Below are positions 35,186 to 46,031 of a stretch of 64,000 bases of DNA, piece by piece. The notes under the pieces were generated by a model. The model was not told where the DNA came from. It did no database searches and saw nothing but the letters and a program-made list of their open reading frames with translations. The translations under genes and the position numbers were made by a program. Source of the DNA: Labia minor (taxonomy: Eukaryota > Arthropoda > Insecta > Dermaptera > Spongiphoridae). Location of the stretch: NCBI GenBank assembly GCA_963082975.1, contig OY720346.1:41939787-42003786 (forward strand), read 5' to 3'. The first letter of the stretch is position 1; each line of letters begins with the position of its first letter.

Positions 35186-36526
35186 TGTTATAGTGACAAA
35201 TATTATAATTTTTAGTTTATATCATGGGTAATAATAAAAATCCCGAAAATAAAGCACCAAGAAAAAGCATTAAAATTAAAATGTAAGTGATTAGAAGATT
35301 AGATAAAGATATAGATAAATTTTTGTTTTATTATTATAAAATACAATTAATAAGTTTACAGGTAAAATACCTGACCAATTTTCTACCCATCTTCTCCTAA
35401 CTACATTACCTACATGATGAGATTTTTCAATTCAAATCAATCAATCATTCTCTTATTTATTTTAAATTTTACTTTATTATTCTTTTATGTTACTACCTAC
35501 TATTCAATGTAATCTGCTCTTTAGTTGCATTACATTTCTTTCATTTCCCTATTTTATATTATTATTAAAATTTGTAAATTTATGGATTTTTTTAAATTTA
35601 TCTCTTTTTTTTACCTGTCGGAAGTTAATGAAATCAATATCTTAATTTTTATATGGCTGATCTAGTAATATCTTATATCCATATAATAAATTATAATAAT
35701 AATCATTAATAGTTTAAATAGAATTTTATAAAAATAAATTTTGGAATTAATTGTTTAATGTCTTTTAATAATCAATACGTAATTATAAATATTTTCATTT
35801 TTTAAAAGTTTTATTATTTTTTTTAATCAAATTTTCAAATATTGTTAGTGTTAATTCGTCCTAAGAGATGGCGGTGATAACTTGTTTGGTGCAAATGATT
35901 CTATATACTTGGATTTTTTGAAAATTTTATAAGTAATTATTTGATTAATTATTATTTATAATTCATTAATTAATAAATTAATGATTATATAAAAATTTAT
36001 TCATTTTTATTATGTAATGTTGTTGAGAGTCACTAAATCATCAAATATTAATCAAATAATTTGATATTTAATTGGTGGACTAAGTGAAAAATAATATTAT
36101 AAATATTATAATATTTACTAAATTGAAACAAGTATCAAAAAATAGACTAGAAATGAGATTTCAGGTAATATTTAATTTTAATTATTGTACATCCATACCT
36201 GGATATATAAACGCTCTTTATACGGTTTTTCGCTATAACGGTCCTCTTCAATTAAGGCACGTTTTCGATTTACAGCCTTAATGTTTCGCTACAAAGACAA
36301 ATATTACCAAATCTTACGCAAAATCGATGTACGCTTTTTTCTATTTAGTTGTTGACAAGCGTTTCATTGTGTGCTCAGGTGTTTATAAACTTTTTTTTTA
36401 TTTATTATTACAAACTAACTACTAGTGTAGCTAATAAGTAATTTTATTTTATTACATTAAATTACTTATACATTACATCCTCATATTCATATAGGTTTGT
36501 TTTCCTTATTTCTTTATTTTTCCCTC
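35186..36526. other. AT-rich intergenic region
   Basis: At 36190-36300 the text CTCTTTATACGGTTTTTCGC then TATAACGGTCCTC is reminiscent of pogo/Tigger-type DNA transposon ends, but only one end is seen. Otherwise nothing recognised. Confidence 0.35.
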
Positions 36527-36840
36527 TCAATAAAGTTCATGTGGTTTCACTCTTTTAAGTCTTCGTGTTTTATTTTTTATGTTGAGAATATTCGCTGCCT
36601 CCTCGTTGACATGTTCTTCCAATCTCCCTTTATGAGCTGTTGCACTTTTTTTAATGACTTCATCTACTGTCTCCATTTCAAGATCCCGGTGGAGGTCAGC
36701 ATTTCGAATATACCAAGAGGCGCTCACTATGTACCTCAATACATTATTTTGGAACCGTTGTATTATATTTCTGTTCTACTGGGCTGTGCATCCCCATAGT
36801 AGTATACCATAAGACCACATTGGAGCAGCTAGTTTATAAA
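36527..36840 (-). pseudogene. Jockey-like non-LTR retrotransposon pol, C-terminal remnant
   Basis: The minus strand reads AAPMWSYGILLWGCTAQ, a TAG, then NRNIIQRFQNNVLRYIVSAS, WYIRNADLHRDLEMETVDEV and a C-terminal tail ending KRVKPHELY plus TGA at 36527-36529. The W.YG..LWG and N..I..RFQ...LR...A..Y.RN.DLHRDL pattern is the normal C-terminal region downstream of the RT domain in Jockey-clade elements. One in-frame stop and a missing RT domain mark it as dead, although the last 70 codons are still open. Confidence 0.85.
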
Positions 36841-37005
36841 CTACAACTATGATACTTTAAGATTTCGAAAGCTTTTCGTCCGCCCGTAGTGGCAGGATAT
36901 TTTGAAAGAAATCATGTAAAAATCCCTGAAAAAAAATCCCTAAGTAAAATAACCCTAAAAGAATAAATTCCTAAATAAAAAAATTGCCTATTTTTTTTTA
37001 CTTAT

Positions 37006-37660
37006 TTAATAATGAATAGCCCAAGAGACTTGAATGAGATAGTTATACATCATGCTTGGTGTCATCACATCTGTTCCATCTGGTTTTTTAGCGTCCCATT
37101 TTTCATGGTTTGCCTTCATTATGGTCAGAAGCTCATCATGCGAGTCGCGGAATCGTTTCCTTGGAGGATCAAGCTTCTTACCACGAACATCACGACAGAT
37201 TTCCAAAGAGATAAGGTTATCCTCAATATGGATTTGCTTAATCTGGTCCCTTACTGATGTCTTGTAACCTCATAAGCATGAACGAAGAGCATTGTTGTAA
37301 CCTTCCAATGCATTGTTTGTTCGAGGCAAACCCATCAAAGTGGCATCGTAGATGTTCCAATGTTCCAATGTCGATTTCGGGGTCATAAAAGCCAGCCAAA
37401 TATTGTTCACCTAGCCAAGTGCGCTCGAAGTAAGAAAAAAGATGACGAAGTTTTGCCGTGTTGGTCGTCCAGCTAATGCTTGGTAGGCTACAATGACTTG
37501 ATGGTGGTACCAAAACCAAAGCTGCAAGAGTTCGTAAATGAGTGGAGTTGTCAGGATTATCTATATCATTATAGAGCTTCAAAACTTCTGGCATTGATTT
37601 GATGTTTCTATAAATGCATTGAGCAAAATAAAAAGACATCCTCTGATGATAGTAAATTTC
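37006..37660 (-). pseudogene. MULE-type transposase, C-terminal remnant
   Basis: The minus strand reads FYFAQCIYRNIKSM, later LAALVLVPPSSH and YFERTWLGEQYL. After a frame change it reads WNIYDATLMGLPRTNNALEG, then YNNALRSC, followed by GYKTSVRDQIKQIHIEDNLI and EICRDVRGKKLDPPRKRF. This order (H/F.AQC..R, ALAFVP, YFE.T..G, W....R...LPRTNN..EG...) is the C-terminal half of MULE-domain transposases common in insects. At least one frameshift and a missing N-terminal catalytic part make it a pseudogene. It lies between two LINE fragments. Confidence 0.75.
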
Positions 37661-37741
37661 ATAAATTGCGTTGTATATTCCCTGGTGAAATATACTGGGT
37701 AGGGAAAGTTGAATTATTGCTATGGGAAAAGGTGGTTATTG

Positions 37742-38170
37742 TTATATTGTGTGATGCATCTTTTTCTTTTTTTCCTTTAGTTTGTTTACTTTGAATTTAA
37801 TTATGTTTGAAAGAGCAGGTTTACCCATTTCTTCATTCTGTATATGAATTAATGAAAAGTGAGAAGCTAGTATGTTGAGTTTGTCCGTGGTGTCATAAAT
37901 GTCCAGGTTGCCTGAAGAATTTTTGTTTTGTTCTTGTATGTATAATTTTGCTAGTATTATTAGTTCGGAGTTACTTTTGTCTATTACTATTTTTTTGGTA
38001 GTGTTTTTTTTTTTATTTCTAAACAATGAGTTTATTTTTCGGAAAGTCTCTAGTGAGTTATTAAGAGGGATAGATTCAATTTTACCTTTCCAGTAATTAA
38101 TGACCGAAAGTGAATATTCTTTGGAAATATTTTGTTTGATTAGGGCTAGAAATGTCGAGGGGAGTGTCTT
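37742..38170 (-). pseudogene. LINE pol fragment, region before the RT domain
   Basis: A frame with no ATG at its start but open for about 140 codons reads NYWKGKIESIPLNNSLETF, NSLFRNKKKNTTKKI and LNILASHFSLIHIQNEEMGK. The pattern of a basic stretch followed by K...LA.HF..IH..N resembles the linker between endonuclease and RT of Jockey-like elements. It may belong with the fragment at 36527 in one element later split by the MULE remnant. This is a weak similarity call. Confidence 0.4.
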
Positions 38171-38660
38171 TGTTTAACAAATTGTGAAAGAGATGCCAGT
38201 TAGTTTTATTAAAATTCTATTTATTATCAAATGTTATCTAACCGCGCGTCTAATATATTTAGAGAATAAAAGTAACTTTTTTTACCATGTTGGCAAGATA
38301 ATTACCAAGACGTTTTTTTCATAAATATATATTTTATTAAAATAAATATTTTTAATTTTATTCCAAATTAAATAATAAATTTTAAAGTATTTTAAATTTA
38401 AAATAATATTATATAAATAATAATACAATATCAATTAATGAAAAAAAAGAGACAATTTCAATATGGATGTCATCCATTTATAAATTTAAATTAAAAAAAC
38501 ATTAATGAAGATGTGGTTTTTCCAGGTTGAAAACAATACAGATCGATTTAAATTTATAAATATTATATATGGTGTGAATTTCAAAAAAATCTTTATAGCG
38601 GTTAATTAATAAATTAATCGACCATATACATATATATACAATTTTTGCAAGTATAATAAG
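38146..38660 (+). repeat. Outer duplicated block, copy 1 (partner at 60009-60370)
   Basis: AAAGAGATGCCAGTTAGTTT, ATCAAATGTTATCTAACCGC and, further on, GGATGTCATCCATTTATAAA and ACAATTTTTGC..GT are shared in order and orientation. Copy 1 has about 150 bp extra near 38270-38415. Together the two copies bracket the F-box locus at about 22 kb spacing. Confidence 0.7.
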
Positions 38661-38671
38661 ATCAGATTAAT

Positions 38672-38828
38672 CTGTAGTGTCTCCACTCGACTATCTCACA
38701 TTTGAATTGGATTAAATAATATATGTATTATTTTTAAATTAAATTATAAATTTAAATTAATAAATATTATTTATTAATCCAGGGCGTGTTTGGCGTTAAG
38801 TGCTGGCGCGTGATTTGCAATGTTAAGA
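38672..38828 (-). mobile_element. HINE1 3'-end fragment
   Basis: Minus-strand 3' terminus with hairpin GAGTGGAGACACTA (one stem mismatch) and TGAGATAGT, then the AT-rich body and GGCGCGTGA-like text (AAATCACGCGCCAGCAC on the minus strand). Truncated before the microsatellite. Confidence 0.75.
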
Positions 38829-39205
38829 AATGCGCCAAACGTTTTTTCGTTGTATATGAAGAAATTCATCCATAAACTTTGTCAGGCTTATAGAAAAATT
38901 ATTTTATTCTTTTTAGTCATTGAAAAAAACGTAATTTTATAAAAAAAAATTATATTTATATTATTTATATATCTTTATATTATATAATATTATAAATATA
39001 TATATAGAATATAGGAAAGGTTATGTGATTGAATAAGTGAAACAAAATAAATTCAGAAATATATTTTAATATAGATAATATAAAATACTCCTATAAATCT
39101 TAAATATTAAAATAACTTCACTTTTATAATGATAATAAGAATAATTTATAAACATTTATTTTTAATACACAGTTATAACTAGGTATCATTCGGTAAAAGT
39201 AATAT

Positions 39206-40555
39206 TCAGTTGAAAATTTCGATTATACTGGTACAAGGTAACAATTTTTTAAAATTTTGACCCCTATCTCGAGGACTCATAATAGATCGACAGGGCAATT
39301 TTTGAATTATCAATGTATGAAGACGCAAGTTATTTTTAAATGTACTAAAATCAATTAAAATCTTTGTGCCCTGAAGATTTAATTGATATAATGTTTTACA
39401 TTGATAAATGTATGGAAGTACTTTATTACACATTAATGAACATCCAAGCAAAGATAAAATACTTAATTTTTTTATTTTATGGATATCCTCTAGATCACTA
39501 TATTTCAATAATTTACAGTACTCGAATCGAAGAATTGTTAAATTTTCAAACTGATTAAGCATTTTCAAGGCATTTTTCTGGACATCGTTACAATAACGTA
39601 TTTTCAAAATTGTGAATGGTAATCTTTTTTCAAGAAACACTTTAACTAGTTGTTCTGTAAAGGATTGAATTAGAATAAGCGATAGTAATTTCAATTTACG
39701 TAATGGTGCAATTTCAAAATAACTCATGAGAATTTCTTCTGGACCAGTGTAGATAAACTCTAGGTGTTCTAAATTTTCTAATTTAGACAAATAATATGGC
39801 CAGGTATTATTTTTTTGATCCAAAATAATTCTTAATTTTCTTAAATTATTGAAGTTAACTATTGTTTTCAAGGATTTAATTCTTGCCATTGTGTAAAAAT
39901 TTAATGTTACAAGTTTGTTGATATTACAAAACAATAAAAATTCTTTGTTTATATGTAACTTTTTTAAATTTGGAAAAAAATAATTAATAGCCCATAGAAA
40001 AGTATCTTGATTTGGAATATCCACATCAAAAAAATTGATTCTAATTTCTTCTACCTTATTGAAAGTAGGACAAGTTGGCAATTTACCTTCTTCTATAAGA
40101 CATTTTAAATTTAATAGATCTTTTATTATTTTTTTGATTTGTCTAGGTTTGTTCAAAATTTGAAAATTAATTATTTTTAATCGTGGCATGGGAAAATTTT
40201 TTATAAACTTAATTAAAAATTCATAATTCAACTCACATACGTCAACAGTTTCTATTAAAGAATAGAATCGTCCAAAAAAGTGTTCAGCATAGAAGTAATG
40301 CGGACCCCAGAATGGTATTGGAGGTAAATAAGAGACAATCCCAGTCTTGATAATCACATCGTAATAATATGGATCTTCACTAAAAATAAGCAATTGTTGT
40401 ATTGTTGAATATTGAAGAATATCACCTACTAATTCTGCCGGTAATCTCCTCATATGTTGGTGTAATTCTTGATCACAAGTATAATTCACAGTTGTTTTAT
40501 TGACAGGAGACAGCTTCTTAGCAGAATGGTTGGTTTTCAAATTTTGGGATGGCAT
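39206..40555 (-). CDS. F-box/leucine-rich-repeat protein, paralog A (449 aa)
   Basis: Intronless ORF of 449 codons. The F-box at about residues 38-70 (RLPAELVGDILQYSTIQQLL) would bind Skp1 in an SCF ubiquitin ligase. The rest is irregular leucine-rich repeats (units such as LRKLRI, LEHLEFI, LTILRFEYCKLLKYSDLEDI, LYQLNLQGTKI) that would select the substrate. There is no signal peptide or membrane segment, so the product is presumably cytosolic or nuclear. The first ATG is conserved in paralog B and the two align from it. An AATAAA (minus) lies about 45 nt past the stop. Similar expanded F-box/LRR families are reported from aphidiine wasps (memory). The biological role is unknown. Confidence 0.85.
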   Translation of the reverse strand: MPSQNLKTNHSAKKLSPVNKTTVNYTCDQELHQHMRRLPAELVGDILQYSTIQQLLIFSEDPYYYDVIIKTGIVSYLPPIPFWGPHYFYAEHFFGRFYSLIETVDVCELNYEFLIKFIKNFPMPRLKIINFQILNKPRQIKKIIKDLLNLKCLIEEGKLPTCPTFNKVEEIRINFFDVDIPNQDTFLWAINYFFPNLKKLHINKEFLLFCNINKLVTLNFYTMARIKSLKTIVNFNNLRKLRIILDQKNNTWPYYLSKLENLEHLEFIYTGPEEILMSYFEIAPLRKLKLLSLILIQSFTEQLVKVFLEKRLPFTILKIRYCNDVQKNALKMLNQFENLTILRFEYCKLLKYSDLEDIHKIKKLSILSLLGCSLMCNKVLPYIYQCKTLYQLNLQGTKILIDFSTFKNNLRLHTLIIQKLPCRSIMSPRDRGQNFKKLLPCTSIIEIFN

Positions 40556-40890
40556 GATTAAAAATCAAAAACAAAACAAATTGCAAAATACACTCAGTTA
40601 GCAAGAGTGCTAATGATGACTTGGTGAGATGCAGAGAGCAAATGATAGCTGAAGGAAATTGAGGGTGGCGTTTAAGTCGAAAAAAGGTGTGTCAAAACAG
40701 ACAACCAATCAGAAGACCCGTTAAGTAAAAATAAGAAGAGGGGAGTTCGTACCTTTTTCCTACCTCCCTATAATATTTTTTCAATATTTTGATTTTATTA
40801 ATTTTTTATCTCTCTTTGTAAAGACGAAATTATAACTTTAAAATGATTTTAAATGTAATCAATAAAAAGTCAGAAATTCTAATTTAAAAA
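40556..40890 (-). promoter_or_regulatory. Shared 5' flank of paralog A
   Basis: Almost identical to 45695-46030 upstream of paralog B. The conservation reflects recent duplication, and it means both genes carry the same proximal control region. No TATA box or initiator can be assigned with confidence. The first 120 bp before the ATG are less AT-rich (for example ACGCCACCCTCAATTTCC on the minus strand). Confidence 0.4.
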
Positions 40891-42524
40891 AATCAAAATT
40901 CTTCATAAAAAAAAAATGGCTTTTTATTTTTTCTAATACATTTACCGTGTATATAATATATAGAGATTCTTTATTTCATTAGATTGAAGATTATTTATTA
41001 GTAATTCATTTAATAAATATCTAATCGTTATTTGAAATTTATTTAATTATTATTTTAGAATTTATGATGCTTAATCCAAATTTAATTCGCAGCATGGAAC
41101 TTACGATCTGGACTGATATTTAGTTGGACCCCTCCAGCGACCTGAACATTTTTTCAAACTTCTTATTTAAACGGATTTTAATATTTTGATTATTATTATT
41201 AATTAATGTATTATATTTGCATCCCGCCTCGTTTTTGTATTAGATATTGTATCAATATTTTTTATATTTAAAATATTTTAAAATTTTTTAATTAATTTCG
41301 AAAGAAAATTAAAAATATATTTATACAATTTTTGCTAGTATAATAAAATAAGATCTAATGAAATATATTTATTTTTATCGTCAATTCACAATGTGTCATT
41401 TATTATATTATTAATTTGTGAAATGATTACAAATTTTATGTAAAATCCATTCTCTATTCGTTTAGATCAAAAATAATATATTTAATATTTAATATATTGA
41501 ATATATTTAATACATACTAGAATCAACTCTTGAATATTTTTTTAAACAAGCGGACTATGGACATCTGTATTATTTATTTTTAATGTTTTGACAAAGTCCC
41601 TTTTGTTGTTTTCTTCTTTTGTATTATGTATTGAGAAAGGTAAGTTTTGGAAAGGGCCTTTTGTTGTATTATTATTGTTTCTCCTTTTTAAGTTAACAAA
41701 ATACAAAAAATACAAGCGCCCAACGTCTTTAGTTGAATATGTAGCAATTCATCCATAAACTTTGTTAGGCTTATAGAAAAATTATTTTATTCTTTAGTCC
41801 ATGAGAAAAACGTTATTTTTTAAATTTAGTTTCATAAATTGATAGAAGTTTGTAGGAATTTAAATAATTAACAATATTTTTTTTTAGATAGAACTCATGA
41901 ATGTTTTTCCAATCAGAACCGAATTTATATAATTTATGATATTTTTAATAAAATTATATTTTCTTAAAGTGGACTATACATTAATATTATCTATATTCAA
42001 AGCTTTGAAAGTTTTCTTTTTGTTGGTTTGACCTTTTTTTTCATTCTTCTCAAGGAAACAAAATTCAATTGTTAATGAAATAGGAAACAAGTAAAAAATA
42101 AATAGTTTCATAGATTTTTCAAATTCCTGAAAAACCAACCATTGTGTGCAAGTGATAGTTTCTAGAAATGGCCAAAATCTTGAATTCTATCAACATCTGA
42201 AAAGATTGCCACGTGATGTGATAAATTTTTTTAAAAATCTATTATTTCTTTTTAATCGTGATGTGTGAGAAAGAAAACTTTCTTGTTTTATTAAGCTGGC
42301 CAGGAGATAATTTGGACTTAGAAATTGTAACCTATTTTAACGATAAGAGCAAGAGCATTTAGTAAATTAGAAATATTGTTGTTTGAAATTATGAAACAAT
42401 TTATTAAACTCAAGCTGTAGCTTGTAAACAAATGGACGAAATGTCATGATACTTCATACATAATTTGAATTTAATTTGAATTTCCTATTATAAAATTATA
42501 AAGAATATTAATTAAAAATAGTTT

Positions 42525-43330
42525 AGTTACCATACTAGATCATAGAGGCGCTGGTGGCGATAATTTGGCGGTAATTTAAATTCTGAGCAATGTGCAGATA
42601 AAAATCTTTTTATATATCTATTGATATATACAATATCTCAATTGCTCTTATTGGCCTTTTAAACTTTAAAAACATTCACATTACGGCTATAATTTAATAC
42701 TATTAATTTTTAAGATTATGTGAGTAAATTATTTTAATTAAGAAAATTTGATCTCATAATTGGATTTTCACGTAAGATTTTAATATATAATATATTTTTT
42801 AATATTAATATTTTTATAGTAGTTTAGTGTTATGCTAATTTTATATTTTATTTTTATTTTGTTTACTCTGATTTTTTTTTAAATAAATTAATAACATTTA
42901 AAGTAGCATAAAAAAATTAATCGAGGCAGGAAAATTGATGGGGTTTGAAATTAATAGTGATAAGACAAAATAATTAGTATCAGAGAGAATAATATTTGCA
43001 AAGAATTTAAATCGAGGTTGCAATCGGGAAATTATTATCAAAGGGGATCAAAATTATTAAATTATAGGTCTTAAAAAAGAGAAGGCTGGGGCCGACAGGG
43101 CACATGGCTAGCATGGGAGAGGAAAATATATTGGTGGGAGTTCGATTGGAAAACGTCCGTTTGGAAGACCAATTGTGAACAGGGTGGACAATGTAGGAAG
43201 GAACGTGAGAGAGATAGGATAGGGTAGGAGTTAGATTGTTATAGCTCAGAATAGTGACACTCGGGGGGGGTACAGGGGGCGGAGCCCCCGTCTAGGTGTA
43301 AAGAGCGCCGAAGGCGCTCTGATCAGCTAG
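42525..43330 (+). mobile_element. Helitron-like element with canonical 3' terminus
   Basis: The 3' end has the GC-rich hairpin GAGCGCCGAAGGCGCTC (43303-43319), a 7-nt spacer and CTAG (43327-43330) followed by T, the classic Helitron ending. A second GC hairpin GGGGGCGGAGCCCCC lies at 43275-43289. The left part shares TAGTTTAGTTAC..TAGATCATAGAGGC with 8347-8375. The centre carries a decayed RT tail. It fills the gap between duplication copies A and B. The related terminus at 58419-58510 is on the minus strand. Confidence 0.8.
42915..43255 (+). pseudogene. RT remnant carried in the Helitron-like element
   Basis: Broken plus-strand reading frames give EINSDKTK-type text near 42948-42975. This matches the NxxKTK motif that follows the RT active site in many non-LTR pol proteins. 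Later GKRPFGRPIVNRVDNVGRNV and REIG (about 43150-43220) correspond to the GRP..RW.D.V pol tail. Stops and frameshifts occur throughout. The same pieces in the same order occur in the 58500-58865 element, so the fragment has moved with the Helitron end. Confidence 0.65.
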
Positions 43331-43387
43331 TATAGAATATAGGAAACGTTATGTGATTGAATAAGTGAAACAAAATAAATTCAGAAA

Positions 43388-44225
43388 TTTCATTTTATAA
43401 TATTTATTAATTTTAATGAATTAATGTTAATTCAGATATACATTAAAAATATCAAATATAAATTAGCGCATTGCCATTTTTCAATTATCATTTGTGTATA
43501 AGTATTTTTTCTATATTTATTTAAAAAAGAGATTATATATGACAAAAAGATCCAATTAATTATTTGTTAAATTTTTGTATTAAAGTTGATTTTATAGACC
43601 TACAATAAATCAACATGAAAGAGAATTTATTAAAAATTGTCTCTTTACTTATTAGAAAGTACATAAATATATTTTTATTAATTTTAATATAAGTATACAC
43701 AAAAGCTTAAATATTAAATAAAATAATGTAAAATTTTATAACATTTATATCAAATATTTATTGTTAATAATTAAAGAGAGTATTATATTAGAGTAAAAAT
43801 AAAAAGAATAATAGAGTAAAAAGTTAAAATTAAAATTATTATATGCAAAGTTGCCTATCGTCATGTTTTAAATAACACATCAATTACTATAATGAACAAG
43901 AATAGTATTTATTTTAATATAGATATTATATTTGACCTAAATAATAAAATAATTTTAGTTTATAGAATAATTTAATTAAATATTTAAAATGATGTTTTAA
44001 ATAATTTAATTTAAATAAAATAAAATTAAAAAAAATGAAAAAAATGTTTTTTTATTATTATTATAAATAAATATAGTAGAAAAAATGTGAAATACTGAGA
44101 ATAATTAGAATAATATATTTATGATTTAACGTTAACAATTTCTTTTTTATTTAAATACAGACATTCAATGGTAATTTATTTAATTTTTCATATTAGAGCA
44201 GTATTTTCAATTAATAAAAATTATA
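43388..44225. other. Stretch present only in duplication copy B
   Basis: About 840 bp of AT-rich DNA between ATTCAGAAAT and TTTTAATATAGAT that copy A lacks. Part of it (CATTTTATAATATTTATTAA) resembles 59686-59760. With no terminal repeats it could equally be a deletion in copy A. No ORF. Confidence 0.6.
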
Positions 44226-44332
44226 TATAAATATTTTTAATATAGATAATATAAAATACTCCTATAAATCTTAAATATTAAAATAACTTCACTTTTATAA
44301 TGATAATAAGAATAATTTATAAACATTTATTT

Positions 44333-45694
44333 TTAATACACAAAAATTTCGATTATACTGGTACAAGGTAACAATTTTTTAAAATTTTGACCCCTATCTC
44401 GAGGATCCAAAATAGATTGACAGGGCATTGTTTTATTTTGAATTATCAATGTATGAAGACGCAAGTTTTTTTTAAATGAACGAAAATTAATTTTAATCTT
44501 TGTGCCCTGAAGATTTAATTGATATAATGTTTTACATTGATAAATGTATGGAAGTACTTTATTACACATTAATGAACATCCACGCAAAAATAAAATATTT
44601 AATTTTTTTATTTTATGGATATCCTCTAGATCACTATATTTCAATAATTTACAGTACTCGAATCGAAGATCTGTTAAATTTTCAAACTGATTAAGCATTT
44701 TCAAGGCATTTTTCTGGACATCTTTGCAAGATTCTATTTGCAAATTTGTTAATGGTAATCTTTTTTCAAGAAATACGTTAACTAGTTGTTCTTGATTGAT
44801 TGAGGATTGAATTAGAATAAGCGATAGTTTTTTCAATTTACGTAATGGTGCAATTTCAAAATAACTTCTGAGAATTTCTTCTGGACCATCGTAGACAATT
44901 AGTAGGTGTTCTAAATTTTCTAATTTAGACAAATAAGCTGGCCAAGTATTATTTATTTTATCCAAACTAATTCTTAATTTTCTTAAATTATTGAAGTTAA
45001 CTATTGTTTTCAAGGAATTAAGACTTGGTATTGGGAATAAAGTTAATGTTACATGTTTGTTGATATTACGAAAGAGTAAAGATTCATTGTTTAGTTGTAA
45101 CTTTTTTAAATTTGGAAAAAAATAATTAATAGCCCATAGAAAAATATCAGGAAAAACCTCATCATATTCTATAAGGATACTAATTTCTTCTACCTTATTG
45201 AAAGTAGGACAAGTTGGTAATTTACCTTCTTCTATAAGACATTTTAAATTTAATAGATCTTTTATTATTTTTTTAATTTGTCTAGGTTTGTTCAAAATTT
45301 GAAAATTAATTATTTTTAATCGTGGCATGGGAAAATTTTTTATAAACTTAATTAAAAATTCATAATTCAACTCACTTACATTAACAGTTTCTATTAAAGA
45401 ATAGAATCGTCCAAAAAATTGTTCAGCATAGAAGGAATGCGGACTCCAGAATGGTATTGGAGGTAAATAAGAGACAATCCCAGTCTTGATAATCACATCG
45501 TAATAATACGGATCTTCACTAAAAATAAGCAATTGTTGTATTGTTGAATATTGAAGAATATTCCCTACTAATTCTGCCGGTAATCTCTTCATATGTTGGT
45601 GTAATTCTTGATCACAAGTATAATTAACAGTTGTTTTATTGACAGGAGACAGCTTCTTAGCAGAATGGTTGGTTTTCAAATTTTGGGATGGCAT
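44333..45694 (-). CDS. F-box/leucine-rich-repeat protein, paralog B (453 aa)
   Basis: Intronless ORF aligning with paralog A over its whole length. The F-box at residues 38-70 has R to K and D to N changes; LRRs follow. Length differences are in-frame indels (for example SSINQEQL against SFTEQL, and IIQNKTMPCQS against IIQKLPCRS). The C-terminus differs (EIFVY against EIFN) because about 41 bp of A's 3' flank is missing in B. The N-terminal 165 residues hold few differences, while residues about 165-300 are dense with substitutions (KKLQLNNESLLFRNINKHV against KKLHINKEFLLFCNINKLV). In-frame indels and preserved ORFs argue that both copies are functional. Confidence 0.85.
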   Translation of the reverse strand: MPSQNLKTNHSAKKLSPVNKTTVNYTCDQELHQHMKRLPAELVGNILQYSTIQQLLIFSEDPYYYDVIIKTGIVSYLPPIPFWSPHSFYAEQFFGRFYSLIETVNVSELNYEFLIKFIKNFPMPRLKIINFQILNKPRQIKKIIKDLLNLKCLIEEGKLPTCPTFNKVEEISILIEYDEVFPDIFLWAINYFFPNLKKLQLNNESLLFRNINKHVTLTLFPIPSLNSLKTIVNFNNLRKLRISLDKINNTWPAYLSKLENLEHLLIVYDGPEEILRSYFEIAPLRKLKKLSLILIQSSINQEQLVNVFLEKRLPLTNLQIESCKDVQKNALKMLNQFENLTDLRFEYCKLLKYSDLEDIHKIKKLNILFLRGCSLMCNKVLPYIYQCKTLYQLNLQGTKIKINFRSFKKNLRLHTLIIQNKTMPCQSILDPRDRGQNFKKLLPCTSIIEIFVY

Positions 45695-46030
45695 GATTAA
45701 AAATCAAAAACAAAACAAATTGCAAAATACACTCAGTTAGCAAGAGTGCTAATGATGACTTGATGAGATGCAGAGAGCAAATGATAGCTGAAGGAAATTG
45801 AGGGTGGCGTTTAAGTCGAAAAAAGGTGTGTCAAAAGAGACAACCAATCAGAAGACCCGTTAAGTAAAAATAAGAAGAGGGGAGTTCGTACCTTTTTCCT
45901 ACCTCCCTATAATATTTTTTCAATATTTTGATTTTATTAATTTTTTATCTCTCTTTGTAAAGACGAAATTATAACTTTAAAATGATTTTAAATGTAATCA
46001 ATAAAAAGTCAGAAATTCTAATTTAAAAAA
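45695..46030 (-). promoter_or_regulatory. Shared 5' flank of paralog B
   Basis: Counterpart of 40556-40890 with only scattered substitutions. In copy B a HINE1 sits at its distal edge (from 46032), about 340 bp upstream of the ATG, so distal control may differ between the paralogs. Confidence 0.4.
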
Positions 46031-46031
46031 A

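Larger units (their letters stand above)
39008..42482. other. Segmental duplication, copy A
   Basis: Starts at TAGAATATAGGAAAGGTTATG and ends at ATTTGAATTTTCC. It matches copy B (43331-53905) apart from insertions in B (about 840 bp at 43388-44225, HINE1 at 46032-46666, HINE1 plus R1 at 47032-52699). The copies carry the F-box/LRR gene, 335 bp of its 5' flank and 1.5 kb of shared noncoding DNA. Downstream noncoding identity is very high (for example 41330-42470 against 52770-53900), so the duplication is young. Confidence 0.9.

Noticed and set aside
39364-39558. 64-codon plus-strand ORF opposite F-box paralog A, conserved in paralog B (44500-44694)
   Set aside because: It lies antisense to a clear coding region and its conservation follows from the sense strand. 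No independent evidence for a protein.
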